This document shows positions 24,887 to 36,483 of a DNA stretch of 64,000 nt, one piece after another (the first letter of the stretch is position 1; every line of letters begins with the position of its first letter). The position numbers and the translations under genes are program-made. This DNA comes from Kalaharituber pfeilii. Taxonomy: Eukaryota; Ascomycota; Pezizomycetes; Pezizales; Pezizaceae. The stretch is taken from assembly GCA_015179045.1 (NCBI GenBank), contig WHUZ01000009.1:1488001-1552000 (forward strand), given 5' to 3'. The notes beneath the pieces are model-generated. The model saw only the letters and a list, made by a program, of their open reading frames with translations. It made no database searches and was not told the origin of the DNA.

Positions 24887-25810
24887 GGGGGTGAGAGATG
24901 GTGAGAGGGCTTGAGATGGACAAATATGGGGACTATTTTTTATCAGCGACCACACGAAATATGCATTTTGGCGTTCCCAAAGTTTAGGTGTAGAGTGCGA
25001 TATAGCTTCTGATAGGCTCAGGGTAACACCATTCGGTTGGAATGGTAACCACTCTTAGATACCCAGGAGCTACCGAGAATTTTTTTTCCCTTCTTTCGTT
25101 GGTGCATATGAAATCAAACAAAAGTGCAAAGTACACGATCCTGGAGAGAAAAAATTTGCTCCTATGATTCATTTACGAGGATTACGATGCAGTTGCGGTT
25201 CCTAGCTTATCTTGATTATCGGTGAGAGGGCGCACTTACCCAGCATAGGCGACTTGTTCTGACGGACTTCTTAATTCATCCATGGGAGCCTTCTTGAAAT
25301 CAAGATCCTCTGTATCTCCTGTGAGGAAATACCCCTCGCTTCCCTTCGGCATTCCAAACATCTATATTTTAGACCTGTTGACAAGTTAGCTATATACTTC
25401 CAATGTTCCCACCCCCAGCCCACCTCCTCCACCAGCGCTCCCTCAGACTTGCCTTTTTCCCGCATCATTACCTTCCCCCTTCTCTCGCCACCCGCGCTCC
25501 GCTCCGCTCATCCATAGCCGCAGCAAACTACTATGCCCAGTTAGTGGGTAAGCTGTCCGCACGGCGCCAGACGGCAGCTCAGAAGCGCAGATGGAGAGGG
25601 AGGTGTACGTTTGTACGTTACATTCCAACAAACGTGGCGTAGTGGACGTACGTGGGCCAAGGCAGTCAGCAGTATCTGGGTATCATCACCGGGATGGACC
25701 ATGTACTCGGAATGAAAGTAGACAGGGGAGAACCGATGGAAGGAATACATACGTACAACCAAATATCCTATTTTCTTCACCCAAGACAGCGTTAGGACGA
25801 GATGGAAAGA
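24887..25810. other. Intergenic between rhomboid gene and ASNSD1-like gene
   Basis: Holds the 3' ends of two convergent genes. Short frames only; no gene recognised. Confidence 0.55.
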
Positions 25811-27723
25811 TCAACTCAACGCTCTCGTACCCTTCACCCTCCCACCTCCCGTCCCAGTCTCCATCTTTGCGGTCCTCGCCCCGAACTGTATCGCCCGTTT
25901 CTTCTCCCCTGAAACTCCTTTCATCCCCAACAACTGCGCAATGAGCCTCAATACTTTCTTCCCCCCCTCAACTTTCCCCTCCTCGCCATCCTTCTCAAAA
26001 TTACACTTCTCCCACACCGGTTTCGACAATGCCCATCCCACAAGCCGTTCATCGAGATACGGATAGCGTCCCTCCTTGCCCCAATGACTGATAACTCTAT
26101 CGTCTCTCCCCAAATTTCTCTTCCCAAGCCGACCAACATCCAATTCCAGCTCCGCAAGCAGCGCCTTGTAACCACCACGGAGAAACGCAGTATGATGTCT
26201 CGCGTACCCACCAAACAACTCATCCGCCCCAAGCCCCGACAGAAGCACCCTAGCTGGCGTGGTATACGGTACCCCTGCAGAAGCGGGAGTGGAAGCGGAG
26301 TTCTTTAGCACTCCACTCCCCCTAGATGCGAAGTAAAACGCAAGCGCAATTGATAAGTCCATTTCCGTGTTGTGCGGATATATGAGGGAAATCACTTTTT
26401 GCTTGTGCTCTAGCATTTCCGATAACGGGACATTAATGAAGACGAGGTTGAATTGGCGGGTGGGGCAGGTGTACTGGAGTTCCTTTAAGGATGATATGCA
26501 TGTGATTCGGTCGGGACAGAGGGAGTAGGGATCTATGAATGCCTTGGATTCGATTGTGGTCGTCGTCGGAGCTGGGGAGGTGGTATTTTCGGAAGGAGTC
26601 GCTGAACCTATACCATCTGCAGTTATGGATTTCTTCTTATTCTTGGGGGGTGTTGGACCATTTGCGCGTGCCTCCACGACTCGCGGGTTCTCAAATGCGA
26701 CGTTTAGAAGGTCGATAGGCTCGCCTAGGGGCAGAACTTCGTGTGCCAGACGGGCAAGTACCGTGCAGTCAAGTCCGCCAGAAAAGAGAATGGCGATTTT
26801 GCTTTTCCTCGGTAAAGTATCTAATGATAATTGCTTCTCGGGAGTAAAGATGTTTTGTACTCGTAGACGGATTGATTCTTGCAGACAGGCCTTCAATTCT
26901 TCAGGAGCTGATGAGCTCCTGTTGAGTGAAGGCGGGGGAACATTGGTGATGAATCGGTTAAGAGGAGGATAAGGAAGGTTCTAGTACACGCGTTGTCAGA
27001 GTTTCTCCCACGTTCAAGCCAAGTTGAATCTTCACATACCATTGAACATTCGATTTCATTATCGCCAGTCTCTCCCTGCTGCAAGAAAGGTATTCTCCGG
27101 ATGACATTCTGTCTCCCTGTATATTCCGCGAGGTCAATGTAATAAATTCCATCTGCTTCAACCTCCTCCCACGACTTCTCACGATCACCGTCCGTGACAC
27201 TCGCAACGACTATTCCGTCATAGCCATCCTTATCCACACAGGTGCGATGCAACAGGAGAGACCTCCGTCCGAGACAATCCCTCCCGAACCATAGCCTCCC
27301 ATTAACATTGTCAAAGAACACGAACGCGAAGGGACCGGAAATGCTGTTTATTATATTGGCAAATTCTCGAATTCTATTAGTGCTGTGATTCGAAAGTGAA
27401 TGTACTAAAAGCCCGAATACCGCTTCGGTATCGTTTCGTCCCGAAGGTAAAGCTTCCCCATTGATGCGCCACGCCTCGCCATTCCAGCAAAGTACGGAAC
27501 AGGTATCTGGACAGATCAATGGCTGGGGAGTGACATGATCACCACGAAGAGAAAGAACCGTAGATGTAAATTGCAGATGGCAAACCGAGGTCACAGAGGG
27601 AGGAGTGTAGCTGAACGTATGGGAGTTGCAGCAGTCTGGACCGCGGTTCGAGACAAGGGCTACGAGGGGCTCCGGAGCAGGCGGTAGTGGCTGTCTAGAC
27701 AGCTGGAATAGAATTCCGCACAT
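25811..27723 (-). CDS. Asparagine synthetase domain-containing protein (ASNSD1-like)
   Basis: Two exons (27723-27040, 26980-25811) give 617 residues. The N-terminal class II glutamine amidotransferase domain begins MCGIL; Cys2 would be the nucleophile after Met removal, which fixes the start at 27723 even though the frame stays open upstream. NRGPD follows the amidotransferase pattern. The C-terminal synthetase domain has the PP-loop FSGGLDC (294-300), where true asparagine synthetases read SGGLDS, then PIDLLNVAF, typical of the ASNSD1 group, and LLSGLGADELFGGY. About 40 Ser/Thr/Pro/Lys-rich residues interrupt the synthetase domain after NGPTPPKNKKK. Members of this group are widely conserved but lack a proven reaction, so I do not call it asparagine synthetase. 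Confidence 0.9.
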
Positions 27724-28576
27724 GCCGATGGCCTGGCGAGTTGGCAGGCGGTTTGTTAACTTGAGGCAATGAAAAACATTGTGGGATGGCTTGTGCGCAA
27801 ATTGTGTTGAGGAATCATCACCAAGACTGCTTTCGGGGTTTGAGATGCCAAGCTTATGCATCTAGGATTCTCATGCATATTTCGTCAGACTTCCCAAAAG
27901 TTGCATATAACAATCTAAAACTCCTGGTGTGATATATTCCCATTTCCTATGAATTCTTTGAATCCAACAATAAGAGCTCTCATGATTTAGTCTTCTCAGC
28001 TGAAAACTCAGATTCTCCACTCAAGCACTCCTCTCATGGTATGCAAGACACTGGACTGGTGTTGGTTAGAACGCCTCCAAGTCCTTGAAGATCAAGTAGC
28101 TGTTTTCAGTGCCTCGTGTATCTTCGAAGAAACTGGTAATCCAAAACCCTCCTGGCAGCTCGTCACGGAGCGCTTGCCTTGCTGTCCGGAGCGCTTCAGT
28201 GGAGGGCGTTGCCCGTCGAACAATTTTCACCGAACATTGCAATTGCACCTGGAGCTCCGGAGACGCAATTTAACTGCATAGGTGGGTATTTACTTTGAGT
28301 ACTTGGGAAGCTGTATTGTGAGAGCCTTGATTATGAGGTGCGAAAATACATACATCTCAATATTAATATACATGTAGTGAGATATCGCAGTGGGGCTCTC
28401 ATATCAGCTTATCGTTTGGGCAACACTAGTTAACCAGGCTTGGCGCATCTTGAATTGTTCTCACAAGTTTTCGACAGGCCCAGTCCAAAATTTGAGTAGC
28501 AACGTTTTTATCAGCTCGAGCTATACCGAGCGTCATTGACTGGGAGTGAGAATCCTTGGCTACCTTCGAGCAAAAG
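27724..28576. other. Divergent promoter region, ASNSD1-like / ACL4-like
   Basis: An 853-bp gap between divergent genes, presumably carrying both promoters. A short open frame (28036-28281) has no family resemblance. Nothing else seen. Confidence 0.5.
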
Positions 28577-29980
28577 ATGGCCAAAAACAAGTCAAAGAAG
28601 TCCCAGTCTGAAGAAAAGAGGCAACGAAAGCAAGATCGCGCACTTGCTGCAGCGAAGCTTTCATCCAACCCGTTCGCCGACACAACGCCAGCTACTGAGG
28701 AGTCTGTTCAGTCGTTGGTAGCGACCGCTTCAGAGCTTCTGCGGAATGACTGCTCTCCAACCGCTGCACTCTCCGCTATCACTCGTGCGCTTAACCTGGA
28801 GCCTACCTCTTTAGCTGCTATCGAATTGGCGGGGGAGATCAATGTAGAACTTGGAGACGTCGACGCTGCGCGCAAATACTTCGAGAAGGCAATAGAGCTT
28901 GACTCTGAAGGAGCGCATGAGGATGCTGGTGGGTCGGGACCGGAGAAATTCTTATGGCTGGCGCAATTGTGTGAGAACGGTGGAATGGAGGCAGTCAGTT
29001 GGTACGAGAGGGGCGTTAAAGTGCTGAACTCCTGGATAATGGAATGTCAATCGAATCAGAAGGGGCCGGAGATCCTGGAAGAAAGAGGGTTGAAAGGGAA
29101 GCTATGTAGCGCACTTTGTGGTATGGCGGAAATATACATGACGGATCTATGGTATGAGATGGAAGCATGCTGAGACGTTGAATGGAGCTGACAGGAGGCG
29201 TTCTGGGGTAGTATGGAGCCTGATGCGGAACAGAGGTGTGAGAAATATGTTACAGAAGCATTACTAGCAGTACCAGATTCTGCGGAAGCATTGCAGACAT
29301 TGGCAAGCGTGAGGATATCTCAAACTCGATTTGACGATGCCAAAGCAGCGCTGGACCGGAGCGTTAGTCTATGGAAGGACCTTGAGCCTGGTTAGTTGAA
29401 CTCGTGTGAAAGAAGTAAGACGCGAGATGGGCTGATTGTAGGCGGTGTATAGATTCACCGAATATCCCACCATACGCCTCTCGTATGGCTGCCACGCGGC
29501 TACTAATGGAAACGGAGATGTATGATACAGCTATGGAAATCCTGGAAGGGCTACAAATGGAGGATGATCAGGTTGTAGACCTGTGGTATCTTGGAGGCTG
29601 GTGCCTGTACCTTCAAGGAGAAAAGCTACGGGAGGCGGAGGTTGCTGGCAAAGGCAAGGAGAAAAAGACGGATGAAGAAAGGGAGGATTGGAAGTCGTTA
29701 TGGCAGGCTTCGCGAGGGTGGTTGAACAATTGCGCTCAGGTGGGTTTAGTATCTGCAAAACAGACAACCATTCAATCTGCTAATTTACTGATATTATACA
29801 CAGTTATACCAAGCCCTAGACTGGGACGATGAACGGCTAAAGGAGCATACAAAGGAAATCCTCGACACAATAAACAATGCCCTTGGGGATGAGATGGACG
29901 ATGACGAGGAAGAGGCTGGAGAAGATGATGAATGGGAGGATGCAACTGATGACGAGGACGAGGTCATGGAGGATTCATGA
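28577..29980 (+). CDS. ACL4: Ribosome assembly chaperone ACL4-like (TPR protein)
   Basis: Four exons (28577-29151, 29212-29390, 29453-29739, 29804-29980) give 405 residues. Acl4 is the dedicated chaperone that captures nascent ribosomal protein uL4 (Rpl4) and carries it to pre-60S particles. The start at 28577 gives the basic MAKNKSKKSQSEEKRQRK, probably a nuclear signal. TPR-like helices follow: ALSAITRALNLEPTSLAAIELAGEI, GDVDAARKYFEKAIELD, and in exon 2 EALQTLASVRISQTRFDDAKAAL. The C terminus is extremely acidic (DDDEEEAGEDDEWED), expected of a chaperone for a basic protein. At the first junction only the AG at 29210-29211 restores the frame, giving TDLCMEPDAE. The ACL4 name rests on overall layout and motif resemblance, not on an alignment. 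Confidence 0.85.
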
Positions 29981-30686
29981 CCGGGTTAGAGCATGTACCT
30001 TTTTTTGACGCGGAAAAAGTGTTTACAGGCGTTCGGGACGTTCTATCTGCTTGTATATTGCTCGCGATGCAACCTTTGCTTCATTGCTTCAGTATTGACT
30101 CCCTATGCCATGTGCTTCCCAGTCTGCGGCCCGTGGCCAGCCAGACCCGATGAATCTGGCTGTTTCTTCGCACCCAATAGCGTCATGGCTGCAGTTCGAC
30201 GCCTGACGCCCTCGAGTAGAGTAGAGTAGAGCGCAGTATGATACCCTACCACTGCCCCTGGATCCGCGGCTCACAATTTTGCAGGCCGCAGATCTACAGT
30301 ATGCGGCGCCTTAGCTCATGCGCATCGTGTCCAGCGCCCCCATCTCCTTAATTGCTTTTCTCAATTGGGAGAGGCTGCCATGCCACATAGCGCGACAAGG
30401 TACTGACTGCACTGTAGGGGCCAGGAGACAGGAGACAGCTGACAGATTTTTCGCCGTCGTGTATCTCGTCCGACAACTGAGGGCTCGTCCGACAACGGTG
30501 CCGGAGAATTGCTGACACAGGACTCACGCCATCTATTCAAATCCTCACCGCACCTTCCGTCCTTTCGTATTTTCCTGTCCAGCACCGTCGCGTTGCCACA
30601 AATCTTTGCCATCTACTCTTTACACATCTCCAATCTCAGACACAGTGGTGTCAGGCGTCACGGACCTGGAATTTCCCCGGTACATC
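29981..30686. other. Intergenic and promoter of SCS7-like gene
   Basis: A 706-bp gap between tandem + genes. It contains a short GAGTA repeat near 30214-30230 and C/T-rich sequence just upstream of 30687. No gene seen. Confidence 0.5.
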
Positions 30687-31953
30687 ATGCCTGCGCAGAC
30701 GCTCCCGACGTTCACCAAGGCAGACCTTGCTGCGCACACAACCAGCAAATCGTGCTATGTGGTGATAAAGAATAAGGTTTACGATGTCACGGAGTTCTTG
30801 TCAGATCATCCGGGCGGAGAAGACCTTATTCTTGACTATGCAGGAAAGGATATTGAAAGCATACTTGAGGACGAACTTAGCCATAAACATTCGGAAGCCG
30901 CGTACGAGATCTTGGATGAGTATCTGATCGGATATCTGGTAGAAGACGGTCACGAGGGCAAGAGCAATGGCGCAGCGAAAGTGAGCAATGGAAGGGCAAA
31001 GGCCAAGTCTAATGGATCAGCTACAAACGGTTCCGCGAAGCCGTTCACCAAGACGGGAATGACTCGGGAAGAGGAGTTGTCCATTCCGACAGATATCGAG
31101 AAGGACTACAAGACCCACAAATTTATTGACCTAAACAAGCCCATGCTGATGCAAGTCTGGAGGAGTGGATGGAGCAAGGAGTTCTACCTCGACCAAGTAC
31201 ATCGCCCAAGGCACTACAAAGGCGGGGAGTCTGCTCCTGTGTTTGGAAATTTCCTCGAGCCATTGAGCAAGACACCGTGGTGGATGATCCCGCTCATTTG
31301 GATACCAGCGGTGAGCTACGGAATGTACGAGGCCTATCAGGGAATACATAATATTCCTCTGATGTTTATGAACTTCTTGTTTGGACTCTGTGTTTGGTCG
31401 CTGGTGGAATATACACTTCACCGTTGTTTATTCCATATTGATGAGTATGTTGTGGGCGCCCCTTTATTTTTTTGTGAGACCTCCAGGCTAATGCTGAGAT
31501 TAGACGCATGCCGGATCACCGGGTATTCATCACAATGCACTTTCTGCTCCACGGCATTCACCATTACCTGCCCAGTAAGTCCCTTACGCAGCTCTTCTCA
31601 TGTACATATTCTAATAACTTCATTCAGTGGACAAATACCGCCTTGTCATGCCCCCCGCTCTCTTCCTCATCCTCGCCACTCCCTTCTGGTACCTCGTGCA
31701 TTGGATCTTCTCCCCTTTCGGCTGGCACATCTCCACCAACCTATACTGTGGCGGCATATTCGGCTACATCTGCTACGACTTGACGCATTACTTCCTACAT
31801 CACAAAAACCTCCCTGCATACTATAAGGAGCTCAAGAAGTATCACCTCCAGCATCACTTTGCCGATTACCAGCTTGGGTTCGGAGTAACGAGCAAGTTCT
31901 GGGATAAGGTGTTTGGTACGGAGTTGATTTACGGGGCTGTCAAGACTGCTTGA
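30687..31953 (+). CDS. SCS7: Ceramide/sphingolipid fatty acid 2-hydroxylase (SCS7/FA2H)
   Basis: Three exons (30687-31444, 31504-31574, 31628-31953) give 384 residues. The enzyme adds the 2-hydroxyl group to the very-long-chain fatty acid of ceramides in the ER membrane, drawing electrons through its own cytochrome b5 domain. The b5 domain (about 7-90) has HPGG (41-44) as first heme ligand and a second His within LSHKHSE (66 or 68). The membrane-bound hydroxylase domain carries the di-iron histidine clusters HRCLFH, HFLLHGIHH, HYFLHH and YHLQHH. Hydrophobic stretches follow WWMIPLIWIP and PALFLILATPFWYL. A low-complexity Asn/Gly/Ser/Lys linker (about 98-125) separates the domains. Start 30687 was chosen because the b5 fold begins right after it; an upstream ATG would add unrelated sequence. 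Confidence 0.95.
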
Positions 31954-32606
31954 GTATGTCGTTGAGTGCACGATAGTGTTTTTGCGTGCGGCTGGTGATG
32001 ATGTGCTAGAAATAATGATTTTTGTGTCAATGGAGGCTAATGGGGAGTTTTCTTTCTTTCTTTTTTTCTAAAAAAAAAAAGTGCATTCTTCATTATCAAA
32101 CCGGGAATATATTCGCAAAAGAAAATAAGAAAAATTAATGACTTGTTAATTGGTATGGGGAAGCTTAATGGCATAATCCTATTTTTTCTTTTTTGGTATT
32201 CTTGGTTTCATTATATCCATTTATCATTATTAGGTGGTATTTTTTTGTCCCGATTTACAGAGCATGGAAACAGCAGTTAGTTAGATAATGTCTATTTGTA
32301 TGCTTGAGCGAATGAGCAAATGTGAATAGTGTTGACCTCGTCGAAATTGCTCTATATAACTTACCCTCGTAGCCAATCTTCTAGTTCTGGTGGTTTGCTA
32401 CTCTGCGTCAGCCAAATTGGGTAGTGTTGTAGACACTGGGTTCGGATGTACGAGTACTGTTCGTTGCTTATCGATAACCATACTTTAAAGGTACACACAT
32501 CTTCCCCCCAACGCCCAGCAACCGCGGCTCCCTCTGTCAGTGCCTTCACTTCGCAGTTCGCAAATTCACCAATCCAATCTCTCTGGTCGAGCATATTAAA
32601 CCAGTC
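31954..32606. other. Intergenic between SCS7-like and PAC4-like genes
   Basis: AT-rich with homopolymer runs (T and A near 32050-32080). It holds the SCS7 3' end and the PAC4 promoter. No gene seen. Confidence 0.55.
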
Positions 32607-33436
32607 ATGTCCGCCCCCTCCGACCCCCTCTCACTTACTCCCCTCTCCCTGTCCGACGCCCCACCGACGCCCAACGGTGTCCCATCGCCGCCAGCCGAAG
32701 CACCAATTTACCCCTCCGAACCCCTCCAACTCTCCATCCCCCTCCGAAATACGTACATCCCGACCCGGATACACCTGCATCTTACGATCCGTCCGTCGTC
32801 GATCCTGTTGTTCGTCACGACAAAGCCGGGAAGCAGTCCTGAGGATCAAGGGGACTTGGTAGGGCAAGCGCAGGGAGCCGGAGAGACGAATGGGATTGGG
32901 GATATGGTGGCCCCTGGGTTGGAGGAGTTAGGTGGGGTCGGGGCGGAGATGGGCATGGGTGTGGGACTTGTTGATCCGTTTGCGCCTGGTGGGGCGGGAA
33001 AACCTGACGAGCCCTCGACGGTCAGCTCGACCGAGCTCGGATCCTTTGTTGTTGCTATACCCAACGTATTCCTCTCTCCCTGCCTCCTTTCTCCTTCCGA
33101 CCTCTTCTTTCTTCCGTGTTCTCTTGCTCCTTCTATGAAGGTGAAGCTAACTCCACGGTTCCTTCACAGCTCCGGGACCCCGCCGCCCTCCCCGCCTCCA
33201 CACCACTCTACGTCCGCGAGCAAAACCTCGACACCACGACACGCATTGCTCGGATACTCGCCCGGAAATCCAAACGCCCGTGTTATGTGGGATGTAGCAT
33301 GGACTTTGCGGCAGCGGGGTTGGGAGGAAGCGTTGAGGAGGTGATGGAGGGGATTAGAGTGGTGGTGAGGGTGGTGGGGGGCGAGGTGGGGAGAATTGAG
33401 GGGGCAGGCGAGAGTGGAGAGGAGGAGGGACAGTAA
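32607..33436 (+). CDS. Proteasome assembly chaperone 4 (PAC4/Poc4-like)
   Basis: Two exons (32607-33065, 33170-33436) give 241 residues. PAC4 pairs with PAC3 to guide early assembly of the 20S proteasome alpha ring. The fold is short and poorly conserved. Recognisable parts are IRPSSILLFVTT, SFVVAIPN at the exon junction, and the C-terminal block LDTTTRIARILARKSKRPCYVGCSMDF followed by GGSVEEVMEGIRVVV, which matches the fungal PAC4 pattern. Between the two beta-strand regions lies an insertion of about 60 residues rich in Gly, Glu and Pro, longer than in the minimal protein. The family call is moderate because identity in this family is low. Confidence 0.75.
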
Positions 33437-34066
33437 GGAGGAACAGAATGCGTGAGCGTGAGGTATGAATGAGTTTTTTTCCTTTACTTTTGCTCTATGT
33501 TGATTGTTTCGGTGTCTATGGGTAGGGTACCTGATACAGGTATAAAATTTGCGTGTCATAAGAATTTCAAATGATCTCCTATCTCATCTGTTCGAGTATT
33601 CGTAGGCCAGTTATATGATACAGGCTTCCAAAGTGAGAGAAAACACTTCCGCCCATTCAAAACCTCTCAACTATTACCACCAAGCATCTTCATTCTGGCG
33701 AACTCGCCACTGTTACCCTCAAGTGGTGCTAATTTTCGATGACACGTACGGCCCTCATCGCTATATAATATTCAGATGTGCCATTTAAATACGGGCGGAA
33801 AGAACAAAGCTTAGAATAAATTGGTGTATTCATTTTCAACATAACTGCTTACTGTAACCTTAAAAAACCCTACCATGAACTCCAAATTCCAAGCAGATCG
33901 TGAAAAATGAAACCCATTCCCGTAGAAAATTTCATGAGTTTTTACCCCTACATCATCATCTCAATGATTCACTTTCACAACCTCGTTATCCATATTTCCT
34001 TCCCAATACCCCCTTCCACCTCCCCCCCCCCAAACTACCAACTCTGAACTAAATATATAGAAAAAG
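33437..34066. other. Intergenic between convergent PAC4-like and ATG5 genes
   Basis: Holds two 3' ends, with AT-rich sequence and a C run near 34023-34030. No gene seen. Confidence 0.55.
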
Positions 34067-35358
34067 CTACGACATCATCGTCACTGCAATATGCAAAAAC
34101 CCATCCGGATACACCGCCTCCCGCATCAACTCCAGCAGCGGTGCGCTCAGGGGTAATACAACCCCGTGAAGTACAGGTTTTGCTATTATATTTGCCCTTG
34201 TGGACAGGAACAATTCAGGGACCATAAGCCGCATTGCGGCACCGACGGTTATTGGTTCCGCTGGAGCACATCAGAAGTCACGTTAGTGTCAGCTGAAACG
34301 GGGAAGGCAGAAGGAGAAAGCCAAGGAAAGCGGGAAAAGAGAGAGGGAGGATCTTTACATTTGTTGGATAGGTACGGAGGAATAAGTTTTTGCACGACTT
34401 TGGCGGCGGAGGGGAGGTAGACTTTAATGGGGATATGGCGAATTGGATAGCCGGAGGAGCTGAGAAGCTTTTCGTTGATGCTCCAGAAGGAGTCGAAGTT
34501 GTCTACAGATGGTATCGGTTAGTATTTCAATGCGAAGATATGAATGACGGAGAGGGGCCAAACGGGTTTCTATTGACTGCCAGAATTTCGCAGAGTCTGC
34601 CATTGACAAGGACATGACCGCTCGAGAATTTCCGTTACGCAAGTAATCCGCCTATGAAAACTCCCCGACTTAGTATCCCTGACTCACGCATAAATCGGCC
34701 TATCTGGAGCACAAATCCCACGCACCTCCTTCGTTGAGTTTATAAACGCATCCTGCAGCGCCGAAGGGTTATCCAGTCTCATCAAATGCTCGTGAGGATA
34801 GTCATTATAATGCAGCGTCAGCGTCCACGGCAATCTATGTTCATCCTCGGTATTGAGATTCGTTGTCCCGTAGGTTGGATCTCTGCCCGTGAGGAGGTCG
34901 TAGAGGAGGCCGATGGGCCAGTGCCTATTTTGGAATTGCTTGGTCTTAGTTTCGAAGCCATGCCCTCGATTAGGCCAGGGATAGGAGTGGGCTAGCTTTG
35001 CCATACCACTTTAACGGTACCCCCTCAAACTCTAACCACGCCTCTGACGGCTTACATGTATCCTTGTCGATTAAGAACGACTCAAAGAACGTATACAGCT
35101 GCGGATAAAACAGTGGCAGATACGAGACCCTCGGTAATTGGATCTACTCCCCTCAATCACTCGTTACCAGCATCAGCATCCGAGTTTCTCTGGGTTGAGC
35201 TTGAAACACGACAGGGGAGAGGGAGGGGCACACAGTACGTAGAACGGATCCGCGTTGTCGAATACGCGGGACTCGCCTGGGTCAAGGAGAATCTGGACGG
35301 GGATGCTGCCCTCCCAAACGGCGCGGCGAATAGAGGCCGGAGGTTCTCCGAGGCTCAT
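34067..35358 (-). CDS. ATG5: Autophagy protein 5 (ATG5)
   Basis: Six exons on the minus strand (35358-35239, 35143-35007, 34924-34726, 34651-34564, 34502-34359, 34260-34067) give 293 residues. Atg5 is covalently joined to Atg12; the conjugate with Atg16 acts as the E3 that lipidates Atg8 on the growing autophagosome membrane. Visible landmarks are AVWEGSIPVQILLDP at the start, RVSYLPLFYPQLYTFF, HWPIGLLYDL, LPWTLTLHYNDYP, then NSTKEADYLRNG, whose Lys corresponds to the Atg12 acceptor lysine. The C-terminal half has FWSINEKLL, IPIKVYLP and LMREAVYPDGFLHIAV. The exon 3 donor is at 34725: splicing there joins TKE to ADYLRN, restoring the acceptor motif, whereas a second GT 38 bases downstream breaks the frame. 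This many-exon structure makes single-frame scans miss the gene. Confidence 0.93.
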
Positions 35359-35973
35359 TATACGGGGGAGTGGGGGGCGGTGCGGGTGGGTGGTTGAACG
35401 GTACATGAGAGAGCCTTCAGAGTGTAAAGCGGCGGGGAGCTATGCACTGTACGGCTACTATCATAGCGAGCCGGCGCATGTGCTTGGCGGCGCTGGGCCC
35501 CACTTACGTCAAAGGGCGGGCGTGACGTGACGTGAGGGCATGAAAGCTGCGGCAGGGCTGCGCGGCGGGACACTGCAGGGAGGCGCCATCTGAGTTCTCC
35601 CCAGCGATGTCAGTTTCCCTGCAGGGCTTCACTATCCACAACAGAACGTGGAAGGCGAGTTGTGCTCACGTAAGTTCCGCAGCGCGAGAGCCGCACGAGC
35701 ATAAAGCAGATATATTTGTAGCAACCCCCCTCCATATACTCCCAAGGTGGCCTGCCAAAAAAACGCTCCCGCCAAATAGTATTTCATCTCATTACCAGTG
35801 TTATCCCCATTACGCTTCATTACGAAAGACCCGAGTATGTAACTATATAGCAACCCTCCTCTACTAATCGTCATTATTCCTTTCAAGCTTCCAACGCGAG
35901 CTCCCGCCATCTCCGTTCCTCCGCAGAACCCTACTCCGCGTTAGACTCCCCACCCCCACCCGCATCTCACTCT
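35359..35973. other. Intergenic, ATG5 promoter and VPS55 3' end
   Basis: A 615-bp gap between two minus-strand genes. No gene seen. Confidence 0.55.
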
Positions 35974-36483
35974 CTACCCGGAATACCAATCATTCTCTTC
36001 CTGGAAAAACATCGTGAACGAGATTATCGTTGCGTAAATCAGCAATCCACCAATTATCGACATTACCATCGCCGCTATGGTGATGACTCCACAGTGTGCA
36101 AGCATTACAGGTAGAGCTAGGCATTCCGCGTTAGAGTCCTCACCAGCTTCCTTACGGACAAGAGAACCCACCAATCCCCATAACCACCAAAAAACCTGTC
36201 ATGAACCTCCCAAAGTCAATAATGGCGCTCCCATCACCGTCGGCTGAGAAGTCGTTCGTATTGGTGCATCTACTACATATAGCGTTCGGTAACGGCGCAA
36301 CGACGTAGGTTGCGACGACGAGCAGCGGGAGGTAGTTTTTGAAGAGCGCCGACGAAAGGATGACCAACAGAAAGCCGATTGCCAGCACCTGCGGACTATT
36401 AAGTATAGGGCTTTTGATAGACAGTCGGGCGGCAAGGGACGTACAAATGAGAGTGCGATAATCGTTTTAAGTCCTGCCGCCAT
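35974..36483 (-). CDS. VPS55: Vacuolar protein sorting 55 / leptin-receptor-overlap family protein
   Basis: Three exons (36483-36445, 36388-36172, 36116-35974) give 132 residues, the family's usual size. Vps55 is a small four-helix membrane protein of late endosomes that, with Vps68, helps cargo move from endosome to vacuole. The sequence starts AAGLKTIIALSF and continues VLAIGFLLVILS, then LPLLVVATYVVAPLPNAICSRC, GRFMTGFLVVMGIALPVMLAHCGVI, and ends IIGGLLIYATIISFTMFFQEE. All four hydrophobic segments are clear. The start is at 36483; a TTG two codons earlier was ignored. Splicing at 36172/36116 (phase 1) restores the conserved GIALPVMLAH. Confidence 0.93.

Noticed and set aside
34684..34725. 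Alternative ATG5 exon 3 donor at 34687
   Set aside because: It breaks the frame into exon 4, while the GT at 34725 gives the conserved TKEADYLRN.
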